The notes: a model not told the origin generated them from the letters alone. A stretch of 64,000 nucleotides of DNA from Williamsia phyllosphaerae (GCF_014635305.1 NZ_BMCS01000001.1:992001-1056000); one strand, 5' to 3'. Numbered from the stretch's first letter, positions 41,101 through 50,815 are shown. Program-made: numbers and translations.

Positions 41101-42775
41101 TGAGGAGGTCGCCCTCCTTGCCGATGGTGACGCCGATGCTGGTGACGACCTCTTCGCGGATCGCGTCCAGCGGCGGGTTGGTCACCTGGGCGAACCGCTG
41201 CTGGAAGTAGTCGAACAACGTGCGCGAGCGCTGCGAGAGCACCGCGATCGGGGTGTCGGTGCCCATCGACCCGATCGCCTCGGCGCCGGCCTTGGCCATC
41301 GGGGTGACGAGCAGGTTGAGCTCCTCGGTGGTGTACCCGAAGACCTGCTGGCGCAGGCGGACCCGATCGTGCGGCATGTGGGTGTGCGGACGATCCGGCA
41401 GATCGTCGAGCGCGAGGAAACCCTCGTCGAGCCACTGCTGGTACGGGTGCAGCGAGGCGAGTTCGTCCTTGATCTCGGCGTCGTCGACGATCCGACCCTG
41501 ATCGGTGTCGACCAGGAACATGCGACCCGGCTGCAGACGCAGCTTCTGCACCACGTCTGCGGGATCGATGTCGAGGACACCGACCTCCGACGCCATGACG
41601 ACGAGTCCGTCCTTGGTGACCCAGATCCGGCTGGGGCGCAGGCCGTTACGGTCGAGGACCGCGCCGACGACGGTGCCGTCGGTGAAGCAGACCGAGGCCG
41701 GTCCGTCCCAGGCCTCCATGAGCGTGGAGTGGTACTGGTAGAACGCCCGGTGCTCGGGCTTCATGCTCTCGTGACGCTCCCAGGCCTCCGGGATCATCAT
41801 CAGCACGGCGTGAGGCAACGACCGTCCACCCAGGTGCAGCAGCTCGAGAACTTCGTCGAAACGTGCTGTGTCCGAGGCGCCCTCGGTGCACACCGGGAAG
41901 ATCTTCTCCGATGTGCCCGCGCCGAAGACGGAGGTGTCGATGAGGGCCTCGCGGGCGCGCATCCAGTTCTCGTTGCCGGTGACGGTGTTGATCTCACCGT
42001 TGTGCGCGATCCGACGGAACGGGTGCGCCAGCGGCCACGACGGGAAGGTGTTGGTGGAGAAGCGCGAATGGACCAGGCCCAGCGCGCTCTCGAGCCGGGA
42101 GTCCTGCAGATCGAGGTAGAAACCGCGCAGCTGCGGGGTGGTGAGCATGCCCTTGTAGACGAACGTGCGGCCCGAGAGGCTCGGGAAGTACACGGTCTCG
42201 CGACCGGGGCCGTCCTGCCCGGCACCCTTGGTGCCGAGTTCGGTCTCGACGCGCTTGCGCACGACGAACGCGCGCCGCTCGAGTTCGTCGCCGGATGCGC
42301 CGGTGATGAAGAGCTGGCGGAAGGTGGGCATCGCGTCGCGGGCGAGGGCACCGAGCGACGAGTCGTCGATCGGGACGTCGCGCCAGCCGATGACCGTCAG
42401 GCCCTCGGCCTCGACGATCTTCTCGACCGACTCGCACGCGGTCTTGGCGTCGAGCGAACCCTGCGGGAGGAACGCGATGCCGGTGGCGTAGGACCCCTCG
42501 GGCGGCAGCTCGGTGTCGATGACGGCACGCAGGAAGCTGTCCGGGACCTGGATCATGATCCCGGCGCCGTCACCGGTGTTCGGCTCGGCGCCCGCGGCGC
42601 CACGGTGTTCGAGGTTCACCAGGGCGGTGATGGCCTTGTCGACGATGTCGCGACTACGCCGTCCGTGCATGTCCACCACGAAGGCCACGCCGCACGAATC
42701 GTGCTCGTTGGCCGGGTGGTAGAGACCCTGAGGACTCGGGTAACGCTGCCCTACTGGGCGGGGAGCCTGCTTCAT
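38168..42775 (-). CDS. gltB: Glutamate synthase large subunit
   Basis: A 1535-residue enzyme that makes two glutamates from glutamine and 2-oxoglutarate. A short propeptide precedes the Ntn nucleophile Cys28 in [10 protein letters not shown]. The class II amidotransferase domain covers ~28-430. The FMN-binding synthase domain is about 830-1220 ([23 protein letters not shown]), with the Fe-S ligands [15 protein letters not shown]. The C-terminal GXGXG beta-helix domain ends near 1500. The ATG at 42775 lacks a clear ribosome site. The 251-nt gap upstream shows no gene and no riboswitch I can recognise. Confidence 0.96.
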   Translation of the reverse strand: MKQAPRPVGQRYPSPQGLYHPANEHDSCGVAFVVDMHGRRSRDIVDKAITALVNLEHRGAAGAEPNTGDGAGIMIQVPDSFLRAVIDTELPPEGSYATGIAFLPQGSLDAKTACESVEKIVEAEGLTVIGWRDVPIDDSSLGALARDAMPTFRQLFITGASGDELERRAFVVRKRVETELGTKGAGQDGPGRETVYFPSLSGRTFVYKGMLTTPQLRGFYLDLQDSRLESALGLVHSRFSTNTFPSWPLAHPFRRIAHNGEINTVTGNENWMRAREALIDTSVFGAGTSEKIFPVCTEGASDTARFDEVLELLHLGGRSLPHAVLMMIPEAWERHESMKPEHRAFYQYHSTLMEAWDGPASVCFTDGTVVGAVLDRNGLRPSRIWVTKDGLVVMASEVGVLDIDPADVVQKLRLQPGRMFLVDTDQGRIVDDAEIKDELASLHPYQQWLDEGFLALDDLPDRPHTHMPHDRVRLRQQVFGYTTEELNLLVTPMAKAGAEAIGSMGTDTPIAVLSQRSRTLFDYFQQRFAQVTNPPLDAIREEVVTSIGVTIGKEGDLLNPTADSCRQIALAQPILDNDALAKLVRINDDGNYPDFRSVQIRGLYTVADGGAGLRAALDDVRSQVSAAIADGVRLIVLSDRESDETMAPIPSLLLTSAVHHHLVREKTRTQVGLLVEAGDAREVHHMACLVGFGAAAINPYMALESIEDMVERGVLGDIDFATAQANYVKAAGKGVLKVMSKMGISTLASYTGAQLFQVIGISQDTVDEFFTGLQSHLDGIGLDEIAADVASRHNLAFQARPEERAHRELEVGGEYQWRREGEYHLFNPDTVFKLQHATRTGQYKVFKEYTKLIDDQSTRMASLRGLFEFNFGDRDPIPIDKVEPASEIVKRFSTGAMSFGSISAEAHETLAIAMNRLGGRSNSGEGGESVDRFDRDENGDWRRSAIKQVASGRFGVSSHYLTNCTDIQIKMAQGAKPGEGGQLPPHKVYPWVAEVRGSTPGVGLISPPPHHDIYSIEDLAQLIHDLKNANPAARIHVKLVSEVGVGTVAAGVSKAHADVVLISGHDGGTGATPLTSEKHAGAPWELGLAETQQTLLLNGLRDRIVVQVDGQLKTGRDVVVAALLGGEEFGFATAPLVVSGCIMMRVCHLDTCPVGVATQNPLLRQRFTGKPEFVENFFMFIAEEVRELLARLGFRTLQEAVGQVAALDTGKALAHWSGAKAGKLDLSPILAEADSPFMNQDLYCSGRQDHALDKALDQQLIAQSRAAIDKGERVSFTSAISNVNRTVGTMLGHEVTKVYGASGLPEGTVIIDFTGSAGNSFGAFLPKGITLRLEGDANDFVGKGLSGGRIVIRPSRVAPEGFVAEENIIAGNVIGFGATGGEILLRGVVGERFCVRNSGAIAVVEGVGDHGCEYMTGGRVVVLGDTGRNFAAGMSGGIAFVYDPFGKLPENLNTELVDPDELDSDDLEFLHGIIDKHGNETDSPVAAAILADWDNTKNKFIKVMPRDFKKVLAAIESAEKDGRNVDEAIMEAARG

Positions 42776-43026
42776 TTGTTTCGCCCTTACATCGCGCTGA
42801 CGCGAACATGCCTCACTGCGGCTGAGATTACGGCACTGACGTGCCCTGAGCCCCAGTTAGGACTGCCTCATTCGGCTCTGACCAGCGCGTACACGCCGAT
42901 CAGCTGGTGATCGCGCTGCAGTGTCAGCGCCGTTGCTGACATGTGCGGATCCACTCACCTGTGGTCATGGCATCCGTTGATAACCGCCGAGGGGTCTCCC
43001 CGGTCCGAGATCATCGGTCAATTTTC

Positions 43027-45045
43027 TCACGACGGTCCCGTAGAGCTGAAATCGGAGCCAGGAATCGTCGTCGGCGAGGTCGAGGTTCGACGCGCCATCT
43101 GCTGCGCCGTCTGCTGCAGCGATGAGCCGGTGGATGCCGAGGTCTCCACGATACTGCGCAGCGCAGCGTGCGGCGAGAGATCGTCGCGGCGGCCCACCGC
43201 AGCCGCCGCGGCGTCGAGGGGGTCCGACAGATCCGTGCGGCCGAGGTCGGCGACCACGTCGCCGCGGTCGTCACCCGAGGCGCCCCGCAGGCGCGTCCAG
43301 ACCTCTGCGGTGTACCCGGCGAGCGCATGCGCGGCCTCGACCGACGCGGCATCGAAGGCGTGGTTGTCCGGCGAGTAGAGCGTCAGGTAGCCGGTTCCGT
43401 TCGGGCCGGTGAAGAGGCGGAACGACAGGACCGACGCGATGGGCGCGGCGTAGCTGGCCGCGGCACGGAACGACATCCACCGCCCGTCGGACTCGAACGC
43501 CTCGATGTGGACGATCGGATCATGTTGTGCCCCTTCCATGCTCGGCCCCTCGGCGTATCGATGCTGGAGCAGGTCGAGCAGGAAGGGGTACTGGTCACTG
43601 GCCGCGAGCGTGCGCAGACCCCCTGACGTCCGCAGGGCCAGTCCGGCGCTCTCCACCCCCGGGACGATCCGGACCGTCATGGCGACGATGTCGGCGAGGT
43701 CGGAGCGCTCGTCGTCGGGCGCGACCTGAGCGGGAATGCCGTCGTGCGGCAACGGTGTGAGGCGGCCGAGCAGGTTGCGGGCCACCTCGATCACCTCGGT
43801 GTGGTCCCAGGTCAGCACCCACTCGTGGCGCCGACCGGCGACCGGCCCGGTGTCGCCGAGATCACGTGCCACGACAGCCATGGCGAAGTCGGAATCGAGG
43901 CTGACGTAGGCGAAATGGTCGCGCATGGGCTGCACCTGCGAGCCCCGCACCCCCGGGGGCAGGTCCTCGCCGACACCGATGATGCCGACCAGCGAGTTCG
44001 TCGCCGCGAGCTCACCGTAGCGACGCGCCAGCCAGGACGTGTAGAACTCCGGATCGTGCAGGGACAGCAGCACGACCCCGCCGATCCGCCGACCCGACCG
44101 CGTCGCGTCGAGGGCCGCTCCGATGCGGGCGATCTCGCTCACCGGCGACACCCGCACCCGGTCGCCTCGCAGCAGGGACGTGGGGTCCGTTCGGGGGGTG
44201 GGCACCTGCTCGGGTGCGATCCCCAGCCGCATCCACTCGTCGGACGCGGTGCCGCTGCGATCCACCGCCGTCGCCTCGGCCGGCCGGCCGAGGTGATACC
44301 CCTGCACCAGGCTCGCGCCGCATCCGCGGGCTCGATCGAGATCTCGCTCGCTCTCGACTCCCTCGCAGAGGATCCGCGCACCGGTCAGGGCGACGTGATC
44401 CCACACCGCCCGTAGCGTTCTCAGCTGTTCGTCGGAGTGCTGGTCGGCGAGCATCGAGCGGTCCAGTTTGATGACGTCGGGCCGCACGATGGACAGCATC
44501 GCCACCGAATCGGGGTTGGCACCCACGTCGTCCAAAGCCACCAGGCACGACTGCGACCGGGCCCAGTCCGTCGCGGCGATGACCGACCGCGGATCGGTGA
44601 ACAGGGACCGTTCGGTCAGCTCGACGACGGTCGGGATCGCCGTGACGATCGCGGCCACCTCGTCGGGGTCGACACGCCACGGGGGTGGTGTACCCAGCAC
44701 GCTCGGTTCGACGTTGACGAACAGGTACAACGGCGCGGCCAGACCGGCGGCCCCGGCCCCGAGGTAGGCCGACCGTCGGCATTCCCAGTCCAGTTCGGCG
44801 ACCGCGCCGACATCCCGTGCGCGTGCGAACACCTCGAGTGGCCCCAGGTCGGGGACGTCGGGGAACCGGGCGAGCGCCTCGTGCCCCATCACACGGCCGG
44901 AATCGAGCTCGACGATGGGTTGGAACACCGATCGCACCCGGGTGCGTGCGCCGATGATGCCCTGCAACGGATGGCGTGCGGAGACGGACATCGAGATGTT
45001 GGCCTTCCCCACGGATTCCACGCCGGTGCCCCCACCTCGGCTCAT
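43027..45045 (-). CDS. EAL-domain c-di-GMP phosphodiesterase with DICT and GAF-like sensor domains
   Basis: A 672-residue multidomain signalling protein. Residues ~15-250 form an EAL domain with the catalytic set: GHEALAR, FVNVEPS, VVELTERS, LDDVGANPD, IKLDRSM, CEGVES and QGYHLGRP. About 270-420 resembles a DICT domain, and about 430-590 a GAF domain. The final helix (DLSPHAALRSIVETSASTG) looks like a degenerate ANTAR. It should hydrolyse c-di-GMP in response to a ligand or light/redox signal. The ATG at 45045 lies 9 nt from TACGAT; a GTG 9 nt upstream is possible. No GGDEF partner is in the window. Confidence 0.82.
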   Translation of the reverse strand: MSRGGGTGVESVGKANISMSVSARHPLQGIIGARTRVRSVFQPIVELDSGRVMGHEALARFPDVPDLGPLEVFARARDVGAVAELDWECRRSAYLGAGAAGLAAPLYLFVNVEPSVLGTPPPWRVDPDEVAAIVTAIPTVVELTERSLFTDPRSVIAATDWARSQSCLVALDDVGANPDSVAMLSIVRPDVIKLDRSMLADQHSDEQLRTLRAVWDHVALTGARILCEGVESERDLDRARGCGASLVQGYHLGRPAEATAVDRSGTASDEWMRLGIAPEQVPTPRTDPTSLLRGDRVRVSPVSEIARIGAALDATRSGRRIGGVVLLSLHDPEFYTSWLARRYGELAATNSLVGIIGVGEDLPPGVRGSQVQPMRDHFAYVSLDSDFAMAVVARDLGDTGPVAGRRHEWVLTWDHTEVIEVARNLLGRLTPLPHDGIPAQVAPDDERSDLADIVAMTVRIVPGVESAGLALRTSGGLRTLAASDQYPFLLDLLQHRYAEGPSMEGAQHDPIVHIEAFESDGRWMSFRAAASYAAPIASVLSFRLFTGPNGTGYLTLYSPDNHAFDAASVEAAHALAGYTAEVWTRLRGASGDDRGDVVADLGRTDLSDPLDAAAAAVGRRDDLSPHAALRSIVETSASTGSSLQQTAQQMARRTSTSPTTIPGSDFSSTGPS

Positions 45046-45189
45046 GCCCTGCACATCGTAGGGGCGGTCCGGATCGACACGGTCGGCGGGGAGTTGACCG
45101 AAAACGCGGACACCGCCACCGACACAGTCCTACCTTGGCAAAGGATCGACGAACCCGTGTGGCAACGGGCAAATGGAGAGGCGGCGTCT

Positions 45190-46119
45190 ATGCGCGCACT
45201 GGTGACACTGATCGCGACCACGATGATCACGGCAGCGGCCTTGGCCGGCCTCTCGGGCACCGCGTCGGCCCGTCCGCTACCGGTCACCTACTCGCTCGCC
45301 GCCGCCACCGCGGTCGCGATCGACCGACCCGACAGCTCCCCGCCGGGCGCCAACGACTGGAACTGCCGACCGACGTCGCAACACCCGCAGCCGGTCGTCC
45401 TGAGCCACGGGACGCTGTTCAACATGACCATCGACTGGCAGGCGCTCTCGCCGCTGCTCCGCAACGCCGGCTACTGCGTCTACGCGTTCAACTTCGGACA
45501 ACAACCCGGGTCGAGCTACCTCGGGTTCCCCGGTGCGGGCAAGGTCGGCGGCACCGGACCGATCGAGCAGTCGGCCGCCGAACTCGCCCGGTTCGTCGAT
45601 CGGGTGAAGAGGTCGACCGGGGCCGCCAAGGTCGACATCGTCGGCCACTCGCAGGGCGGCATGATGCCGCGGTACTACCTCAAGAACCTGGGCGGCGGCG
45701 CCTCGGTCGATCAGCTCATCGGCCTCGCCCCGTCGAACCACGGGACGACGGTTCTCGGGCTCGGGCTGATCCCCGGTGTCCCCGAGACGTTGCGACTCGG
45801 TCTGGGCACCGCCATCCGCCAGCAGATCGTCGGGTCGGACTTCCTGCGGCGGCTCAACGCGGGCGGCGACACCGTTTCCGGGGTCCGCTACACGGTCATC
45901 GAGACCCGGTACGACGAGGTCGTCACGCCCTACACCTCGGCGTTCCTGACCGGTCCGAACGTGACCAACATCGATCTGCAGCAGGCCTGCGGCCGCAACT
46001 ACACCGACCATCTGTCGATCACCTACGACCGTCGGGCCCTGAGTTACGTTCTGCGCGCACTGGATCCGGCTGCCCCGATCGCACCCTGCACGTTCTCGTC
46101 GCCGCTGTCGGGCGCCTAG
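45190..46119 (+). CDS. Secreted triacylglycerol lipase / esterase (class 2 lipase family)
   Basis: A 309-residue exported alpha/beta hydrolase. The signal peptide ends near GTASA. Landmarks are VVLSHGTLFNMTIDW (oxyanion region), VDIVGHSQGGMMPRYYLK with the Ser nucleophile (about residue 159), and a late Asp in RYDEVVTPY and His in YTDHLSITYD. Pairs of Cys (NAGYC, CRP, ACGRN, PC) suggest disulfides. It resembles lipases of mycolate bacteria and Streptomyces, which act on extracellular acylglycerols. The ATG at 45190 has GAGAGG upstream. Its stop overlaps the convergent regulator by 4 nt. Confidence 0.88.
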   Translation: MRALVTLIATTMITAAALAGLSGTASARPLPVTYSLAAATAVAIDRPDSSPPGANDWNCRPTSQHPQPVVLSHGTLFNMTIDWQALSPLLRNAGYCVYAFNFGQQPGSSYLGFPGAGKVGGTGPIEQSAAELARFVDRVKRSTGAAKVDIVGHSQGGMMPRYYLKNLGGGASVDQLIGLAPSNHGTTVLGLGLIPGVPETLRLGLGTAIRQQIVGSDFLRRLNAGGDTVSGVRYTVIETRYDEVVTPYTSAFLTGPNVTNIDLQQACGRNYTDHLSITYDRRALSYVLRALDPAAPIAPCTFSSPLSGA

Positions 46120-46730
46120 AGCCACCCGCGACGCTGCGCGGTGGCCGCCGCCTCGGCGCGGGTGTTCGCACCGGTCTTGCCGATCGCACTCGACAGGTAG
46201 TTCCGCACGGTCCCGGCCGAGAGGTGCACCTGTCCGGCGATGGTGGCCACCGTCGCGCCGGACAACGCGGCGCGCAACACCTCCCGCTCGCGATCGGTCA
46301 ACGGGCTGTCCCCGTCGGTGAGGCTCTCGGTCGCCAGCGTCGGATCGATGACGCGCAGTCCCGCGTGCACCCGGCGGACGGCGTCGGCGAGTTCGGCGGC
46401 GGGGGTGTCCTTGACGACGAAGCCGGAGGCACCGGCCTCCACCGCGCGACGGAGATAGCCGGGTCGCCCGAAGGTGGTGACGATCAGCGACCGCGTCTGG
46501 GGCCGTGCCTGTTTCAGGATGGCCGCGACCTCGATGCCGTCCGCCCCGGGCATCTCGATGTCGAGCAGACAGACATCGGCGGCCGACGCGGTGGCCGCGG
46601 CGAGGACCTCGTCGCCCCGTCCGACCTGTGCCACCACGACGAGGTCGGACTCCAGACCCAACAGGGCCGCCAGTGCGCCGCGGACCAGGGCCTGGTCGTC
46701 GGCGAGCAGCAGCCGGATCGGGGTGGTCAT
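46116..46730 (-). CDS. NarL/FixJ-family response regulator (DesR-like)
   Basis: A 204-residue two-domain regulator. The receiver has ADDQ at the N terminus, phospho-Asp in CLLDIEMPG (about residue 56), Thr in IVTTFG and Lys in VVKDTP. The LuxR-type HTH is at ~138-200 (LTDREREVLRAALSG; AGTVRNYLSSAIGKTGANTR). The start overlaps the sensor kinase stop by 4 nt. It is the last gene of the unit ABC ATPase - permease - kinase - regulator, and it probably controls the ABC genes through the repeats at 49617-49650. Confidence 0.92.
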   Translation of the reverse strand: MTTPIRLLLADDQALVRGALAALLGLESDLVVVAQVGRGDEVLAAATASAADVCLLDIEMPGADGIEVAAILKQARPQTRSLIVTTFGRPGYLRRAVEAGASGFVVKDTPAAELADAVRRVHAGLRVIDPTLATESLTDGDSPLTDREREVLRAALSGATVATIAGQVHLSAGTVRNYLSSAIGKTGANTRAEAAATAQRRGWL

Positions 46731-47824
46731 CCGACGGTCACCCGTACCGCGGTGCCCGTGCCGGTCGCCCGGACACTGAGCGCCCCACCCGCCGCGTCGA
46801 CCCGTTCGGTGAGTCCGCGCAGCCCGTTGCCGAAGGCGTGTTCATCGATGCCGCATCCGTCGTCCACGACCTCGATGTGCCCGTCGGTCACATCGACGGC
46901 GCAGCGCCGCGCGCCGCTGTGGCGGACCACGTTGGTCACCGATTCGCGCACCACCCAGGCGAACAGGGCGCTGCGGGCGGGCGGGAGGTCGGCGAGGTCG
47001 GTGGGCAGGTCGGCCTCGATCTCGGCGGCGGTGAGCGCGGTGCGCGCCGAGGCCAGCTCGGTCCGCAGGTCCGGTGTGCGTAGGCCACCGACGGTGGAAC
47101 GGACCTCGGCGAGCGCACGCCGCGACATCGAGTGCAGTTCGGCCAATTCGGCTTTGGCACGTTCGGGGTCGATGTCGATCAGGCGCCCGGCCAGCTCGGA
47201 CTTCAGCGTGATCACGGTCAGCGAGTGACCGAGGATGTCGTGGACGTCGCGGGCGACCCGTTCACGCTCGGCGATCACGGCGAGCTGCTCGTCGAGTTCG
47301 CGTTTGCGTTCCTCCGCCGCTTCGCGCTCCCGCTCGCGCAGTTGCAGATTGCGGGCCACCAGCATCGCGCCCCCCGACACCACCAGTGCGATCACGGTTC
47401 CCGGGTCGAAATCCCATCCGTCGAGCACCTCGGGCCCGATCAGTGCGAGGCCGACCACGACCGCGGTGACCGCGATCCCGAACGGACGGGAGAGCCCGAA
47501 GACGGTGATGGCGATCAGGAACGGCCCGAACGACAGGCACCCGTTGGCGAGTATCGGTTCCGTCGCCGCGGCGATCAGCGCGAGCACCACGAAGTACCGC
47601 AGGGCGACCCGGGGATCGGGACTGCTGCGCTGCATCGGTATGACGTGCACACAGGCCACGACGTAGAGCGCACCGAACGCCGCGATCAGCGCCAGCCCCG
47701 CCACGGTCCGCGCAACCGATTCGTCGGCGCCGAGCAGGCTGATAACGGGGTAGGCGAGAAAGACCAGCCAGATGGCCGGGAAGGCCCACCGGATGTCGTC
47801 TCGGCCCGGCGAACGCACTCTCAC
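46727..47824 (-). CDS. DesK-type sensor histidine kinase
   Basis: A 365-residue membrane kinase. Five or six transmembrane helices (residues ~10-160) without a large outside domain are followed by a short coiled coil. The HisKA_3 box is ERERVARDVHDILGHSLT (phospho-His about residue 197). The HATPase region has RESVTNVVRHSG and GNGLRGLTERV. Such kinases sense membrane or envelope stress. The GTG at 47824 is exactly 7 nt after TACAGT, so it may also be made from its own leaderless promoter. It is 40 nt downstream of the ABC permease. Confidence 0.92.
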   Translation of the reverse strand: MRVRSPGRDDIRWAFPAIWLVFLAYPVISLLGADESVARTVAGLALIAAFGALYVVACVHVIPMQRSSPDPRVALRYFVVLALIAAATEPILANGCLSFGPFLIAITVFGLSRPFGIAVTAVVVGLALIGPEVLDGWDFDPGTVIALVVSGGAMLVARNLQLREREREAAEERKRELDEQLAVIAERERVARDVHDILGHSLTVITLKSELAGRLIDIDPERAKAELAELHSMSRRALAEVRSTVGGLRTPDLRTELASARTALTAAEIEADLPTDLADLPPARSALFAWVVRESVTNVVRHSGARRCAVDVTDGHIEVVDDGCGIDEHAFGNGLRGLTERVDAAGGALSVRATGTGTAVRVTVG

Positions 47825-47864
47825 CGGACCGACTGTAGGCCGCGCGACGACGGAACTCGCGCCA

Positions 47865-48659
47865 TCACTGGCGTTCGGTGCCGCGGCGGTAGAAGAACAC
47901 CGCGGCGGCGGTGAAGATCACCGCCCAGACCCCGATGTTGACGATGCTCACCCAGAGCGGGATGTGGTCGCCGTAGACGGTGTCGCCACCGGTCATCGGG
48001 TAGTTGGCCAACGAGTTGATGCCGAACATCGGGGTGAACATCGAGAACGTGAGCATGGAGCCCTGCAGAGGGACGAAGACGTTGCCGCCGAAGGCCAGCA
48101 GGGTCAGCACACCGCCGCTGACCTGCATCGCGGCCTCGGACTTCAGTGCGCTGCCGATGGCCATACCGAATGCGGCGAACACCGATGACCCCAGCCAACC
48201 GAGCAGGATCGATCCGATCCAGACGGGTGCGGGCGCTCGAGCGCCGGTGAGCACACCGACGACCGACAGCACCATCAGTGGCAGCGCCGCGATGGTCATG
48301 GCGACCATCGCCTTGGACGCGACGTAGGCGAGTGGCGTCAACGGCGTCAGCCTCAGGGTGCGCGTCCACCCGTCCCGCTGCTCCAACGCCACCGACGCGG
48401 CGTTCGTCGTGGTCGCGAGAATTGAGCCGTAGACCGCCATGTGCACCATGACGTACGCCGCGGTGTTGGCGTGACCGATCATGTCCGAGCCGTACTTCTG
48501 CGTTGCGCCGAACACGACGTAGAGCAGGGTCGGCATGGCGAGGGTGAAGATCATTGCCCGGCGGTTGCGCAGCACCCGGCGGACGTCGATGCGCACGTAG
48601 GTGGGCGAGAAGCCGCGCAGGGCCCTGGAGCCGGCCGGCGTGGTGGCGAGAGTGGTCAT
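47865..48659 (-). CDS. ABC-2 type transporter permease
   Basis: A 264-residue integral membrane protein with six transmembrane helices. The first follows RRVLRNRRAMIFTLAMPTLLYVVF. VALEQRDGWTRTLRLTPL is the ABC-2/DrrB-type coupling segment. It exports an unknown hydrophobic compound or peptide together with the ATPase upstream. The ATG at 48659 overlaps the ATPase stop by 4 nt. The much longer frame to 49172 is a shadow of the ATPase gene. Confidence 0.9.
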   Translation of the reverse strand: MTTLATTPAGSRALRGFSPTYVRIDVRRVLRNRRAMIFTLAMPTLLYVVFGATQKYGSDMIGHANTAAYVMVHMAVYGSILATTTNAASVALEQRDGWTRTLRLTPLTPLAYVASKAMVAMTIAALPLMVLSVVGVLTGARAPAPVWIGSILLGWLGSSVFAAFGMAIGSALKSEAAMQVSGGVLTLLAFGGNVFVPLQGSMLTFSMFTPMFGINSLANYPMTGGDTVYGDHIPLWVSIVNIGVWAVIFTAAAVFFYRRGTERQ

Positions 48660-49582
48660 CGGGTCTTCTCCGGGGTCGACGAGGTGAGGGCGACGAACGC
48701 GTCCTCGAGGTTGTGGGCGACGATCTCGAGATCGTGGGCGGCGTCGTACTGGAACAGGAAGCGCGCGACGGTGTCGGAGTCCTCGGTGGTCAGGTAGACG
48801 CGCCCACCCCGCACCTCGGTGGCGGTGACGTTCGGTGCGTTGGCGATGATCCAGTCGATCCGGTCCGGGGCCGCTGCGGCGGAGACGACGCGGCCCGAGG
48901 CCCGGGCGCGGATCTGTGCCGTCGAACCGTCGGCGACCACCCGGCCGCCGGCGATCATCACGATTCGGTCGGCGAAGTCGTCGGCCTCCTCGAGATAGTG
49001 GGTCGCGAAGACGATGGTGCGACCGTTGCCCGCGTCGTCGCGCATGGCCGCCCAGAAGCCCCGGCGAGACTCGACGTCCATCCCCGCGGTCGGCTCGTCG
49101 AGGACGATGAGGTCGGGGTCGCCCAGCAGCGCCAGCGCGAACTTCACCCGTTGACGTTCTCCACCCGAGCATTTCGAGACCTTGCGACCGGCGATGTCGG
49201 CGATGTCGGCGCGGGCCATGACCGTGGCGGGATCGATCGAGCCGCCGTACGTGGAGGCGACGATGGCGACCGTCTCACCGACCGTGAAGTCGTCGAGCAG
49301 CCCACCGGTCTGGGTGACCGCCGAGATACGCCCGGCGGCAACCGCTTCGGCCGGGCTGTGGCCGAACAGCTCGACGCGACCGGAGTCCGGGTTGCTCAGG
49401 CCGAGGATCATGTCGAGCGTCGTGGTCTTGCCTGCGCCGTTGGGGCCGAGAAACGCGACGACCTCACCCTGACGGATGGCGAGGTCGACGCCGTCGACGG
49501 CACGGACGATGCCGCCCCGCCTGTCGGAGAAGGACTTGGTCAGTCCTTCGGCACGGAGTGCGAGTGGGATGTTCATACCCAT
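48656..49582 (-). CDS. ABC transporter ATP-binding protein (DrrA/CcmA type)
   Basis: A 308-residue ATPase. Walker A GPNGAGKTT (about residue 46), Q-loop VTQTGG, Walker B LIVLDEPTAG and H-loop ATHYLEEAD are present. The signature reads KCSGGERQR instead of LSGGQ, a tolerated variant. A C-terminal domain of ~80 residues completes it. The start is either the ATG at 49582 or the ATG two codons later; neither has a clear ribosome site. It is the first gene of the exporter/two-component operon. Confidence 0.92.
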   Translation of the reverse strand: MGMNIPLALRAEGLTKSFSDRRGGIVRAVDGVDLAIRQGEVVAFLGPNGAGKTTTLDMILGLSNPDSGRVELFGHSPAEAVAAGRISAVTQTGGLLDDFTVGETVAIVASTYGGSIDPATVMARADIADIAGRKVSKCSGGERQRVKFALALLGDPDLIVLDEPTAGMDVESRRGFWAAMRDDAGNGRTIVFATHYLEEADDFADRIVMIAGGRVVADGSTAQIRARASGRVVSAAAAPDRIDWIIANAPNVTATEVRGGRVYLTTEDSDTVARFLFQYDAAHDLEIVAHNLEDAFVALTSSTPEKTR

Positions 49583-49616
49583 GACGGTGCGCCGACAGCG
49601 CTCCCGTCACCGGGAT

Positions 49617-49650
49617 CAGATGTCACGCATCGCCCATGACAGATGTCACG
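49617..49650. promoter_or_regulatory. 11-bp direct repeats upstream of the ABC/two-component operon
   Basis: CAGATGTCACG occurs at 49617-49627 and again at 49640-49650, an offset of 23 bp. The second copy also forms a small inverted repeat with the adjacent ATGACA. It lies 35-68 nt before the ATPase start and is a plausible site for the operon's own regulator. Confidence 0.5.
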
Positions 49651-49771
49651 GCCGTCCTGATGTCCGATTCAGTTTTATCCGCCGATCGCCCACACCCGTC
49701 GCCGCGCGGCGTTACCGTCGGAAAGCGGGTCCACCGACCGAGGTCCTGCGCGACGAGGAGGAATCGGTTCG

Positions 49772-50815
49772 ATGGTCTTCACCGCCCGGGGGCCGGAGTC
49801 CGACGGGGACCCGGCCGGCGAGCACGCCGACATGCCCTGGCACACGCGCCGCGGATCGCGCCGGTCCCGCACCCTCAACAGTTCGCTCGGGTTGGCCATA
49901 CCGGCCCTGAGCTCCGGGTTCGGACTGCGCTCGGTCCACGCCCGCACGGCACCCTCACCCGCGATGATCAGGGCGTATCGCCCGATCGTCAACCAGTCGA
50001 TGATCCGGTTCAGCCCTGTTCCACGTGGAACATCGGTCTCGACGGTCCGCGAGCGACACGGAGTCCGCGGCGAATGGGTGCACGGTCCGGGCGTCACACC
50101 CGGCGGCACGATCATCTACTACCTGCACGGCAGCGGCTTCGTCGTCTGCTCTCCACGCACGCACCGCGGGCTCGTCTCGCGCCTGTCCACGCTGACCGGT
50201 CTCCCCGCCTTCAGCCTCGACTATCGACTGGGGCCCGAGTACCGGTTCCCTGCTGCCGGCGACGACGCCATCGCCGGGTATCAGTGGTTGCTCGACAGGG
50301 GCTACTCCCCGAATCAGATCGTCGTCGCCGGCGACTCGGCGGGCGGCCACATGGCGCTCGACCTGCTCGCACACAACCACGCCCACGGCATCGGCCAACC
50401 CCGCGCCATGGTGTTGTTCTCGCCGCTGTCCGACCCCACCTTCGGGTTGTCGTTGGCTCGGCAGAACAGTGGACACCGCGATCCGATGATCGATGCGCGG
50501 CTCGGGGCGAACGTGATCCGGATGTATCTGGGGGACGTCCCCGACGACCACCCGCGGCTGACCATCCCCGTCACGCCGGAGATGGCGCTGCCACCGACGC
50601 TCATCCAGGCCGGGTCGCTCGAGGTGATGGCCGATGACGCCCGCGACATCCACCATCGACTGACCGCCGCGGGCGGCCGGAGCGAATTGCAGATCTGGCC
50701 TGATCAGACCCACGTCTTCCAGATGTTCCCGCTGTTCGCCCCCGAGGCCGGGCGCGCGGTGCGCGCGGCCTCGTCGTTCGTCACCCAGCAGTTCGACTCA
50801 TCATCGGCGAGGTGA
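49772..50815 (+). CDS. HSL-family alpha/beta hydrolase (esterase/lipase)
   Basis: A 347-residue hydrolase of the hormone-sensitive-lipase group. The oxyanion motif is YLHGSGFVVCS (HGGGF variant), the nucleophile Ser is in VVAGDSAGGHMALD (about residue 189), the acid in the LEVMADDARD region and the base in DQTHVFQM (about residue 311). The ~60-residue N-terminal cap region is basic. There is no signal peptide. GAGGAGG precedes the ATG at 49772 at a rather long distance (about 10 nt). Its 3' end overlaps the convergent membrane-protein gene by 35 nt. The substrate is unknown. Confidence 0.88.
   Translation: MVFTARGPESDGDPAGEHADMPWHTRRGSRRSRTLNSSLGLAIPALSSGFGLRSVHARTAPSPAMIRAYRPIVNQSMIRFSPVPRGTSVSTVRERHGVRGEWVHGPGVTPGGTIIYYLHGSGFVVCSPRTHRGLVSRLSTLTGLPAFSLDYRLGPEYRFPAAGDDAIAGYQWLLDRGYSPNQIVVAGDSAGGHMALDLLAHNHAHGIGQPRAMVLFSPLSDPTFGLSLARQNSGHRDPMIDARLGANVIRMYLGDVPDDHPRLTIPVTPEMALPPTLIQAGSLEVMADDARDIHHRLTAAGGRSELQIWPDQTHVFQMFPLFAPEAGRAVRAASSFVTQQFDSSSAR

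Noticed and set aside
38345..42910. 1521-codon plus-strand ORF opposite gltB
   Set aside because: It mirrors the gltB frame; Arg/Gly/Val-rich composition and lack of any domain mark it as an antisense shadow caused by high third-position GC.
42776..43026. Riboswitch or small RNA upstream of gltB
   Set aside because: No conserved stem pattern or ligand-aptamer motif could be recognised by eye.
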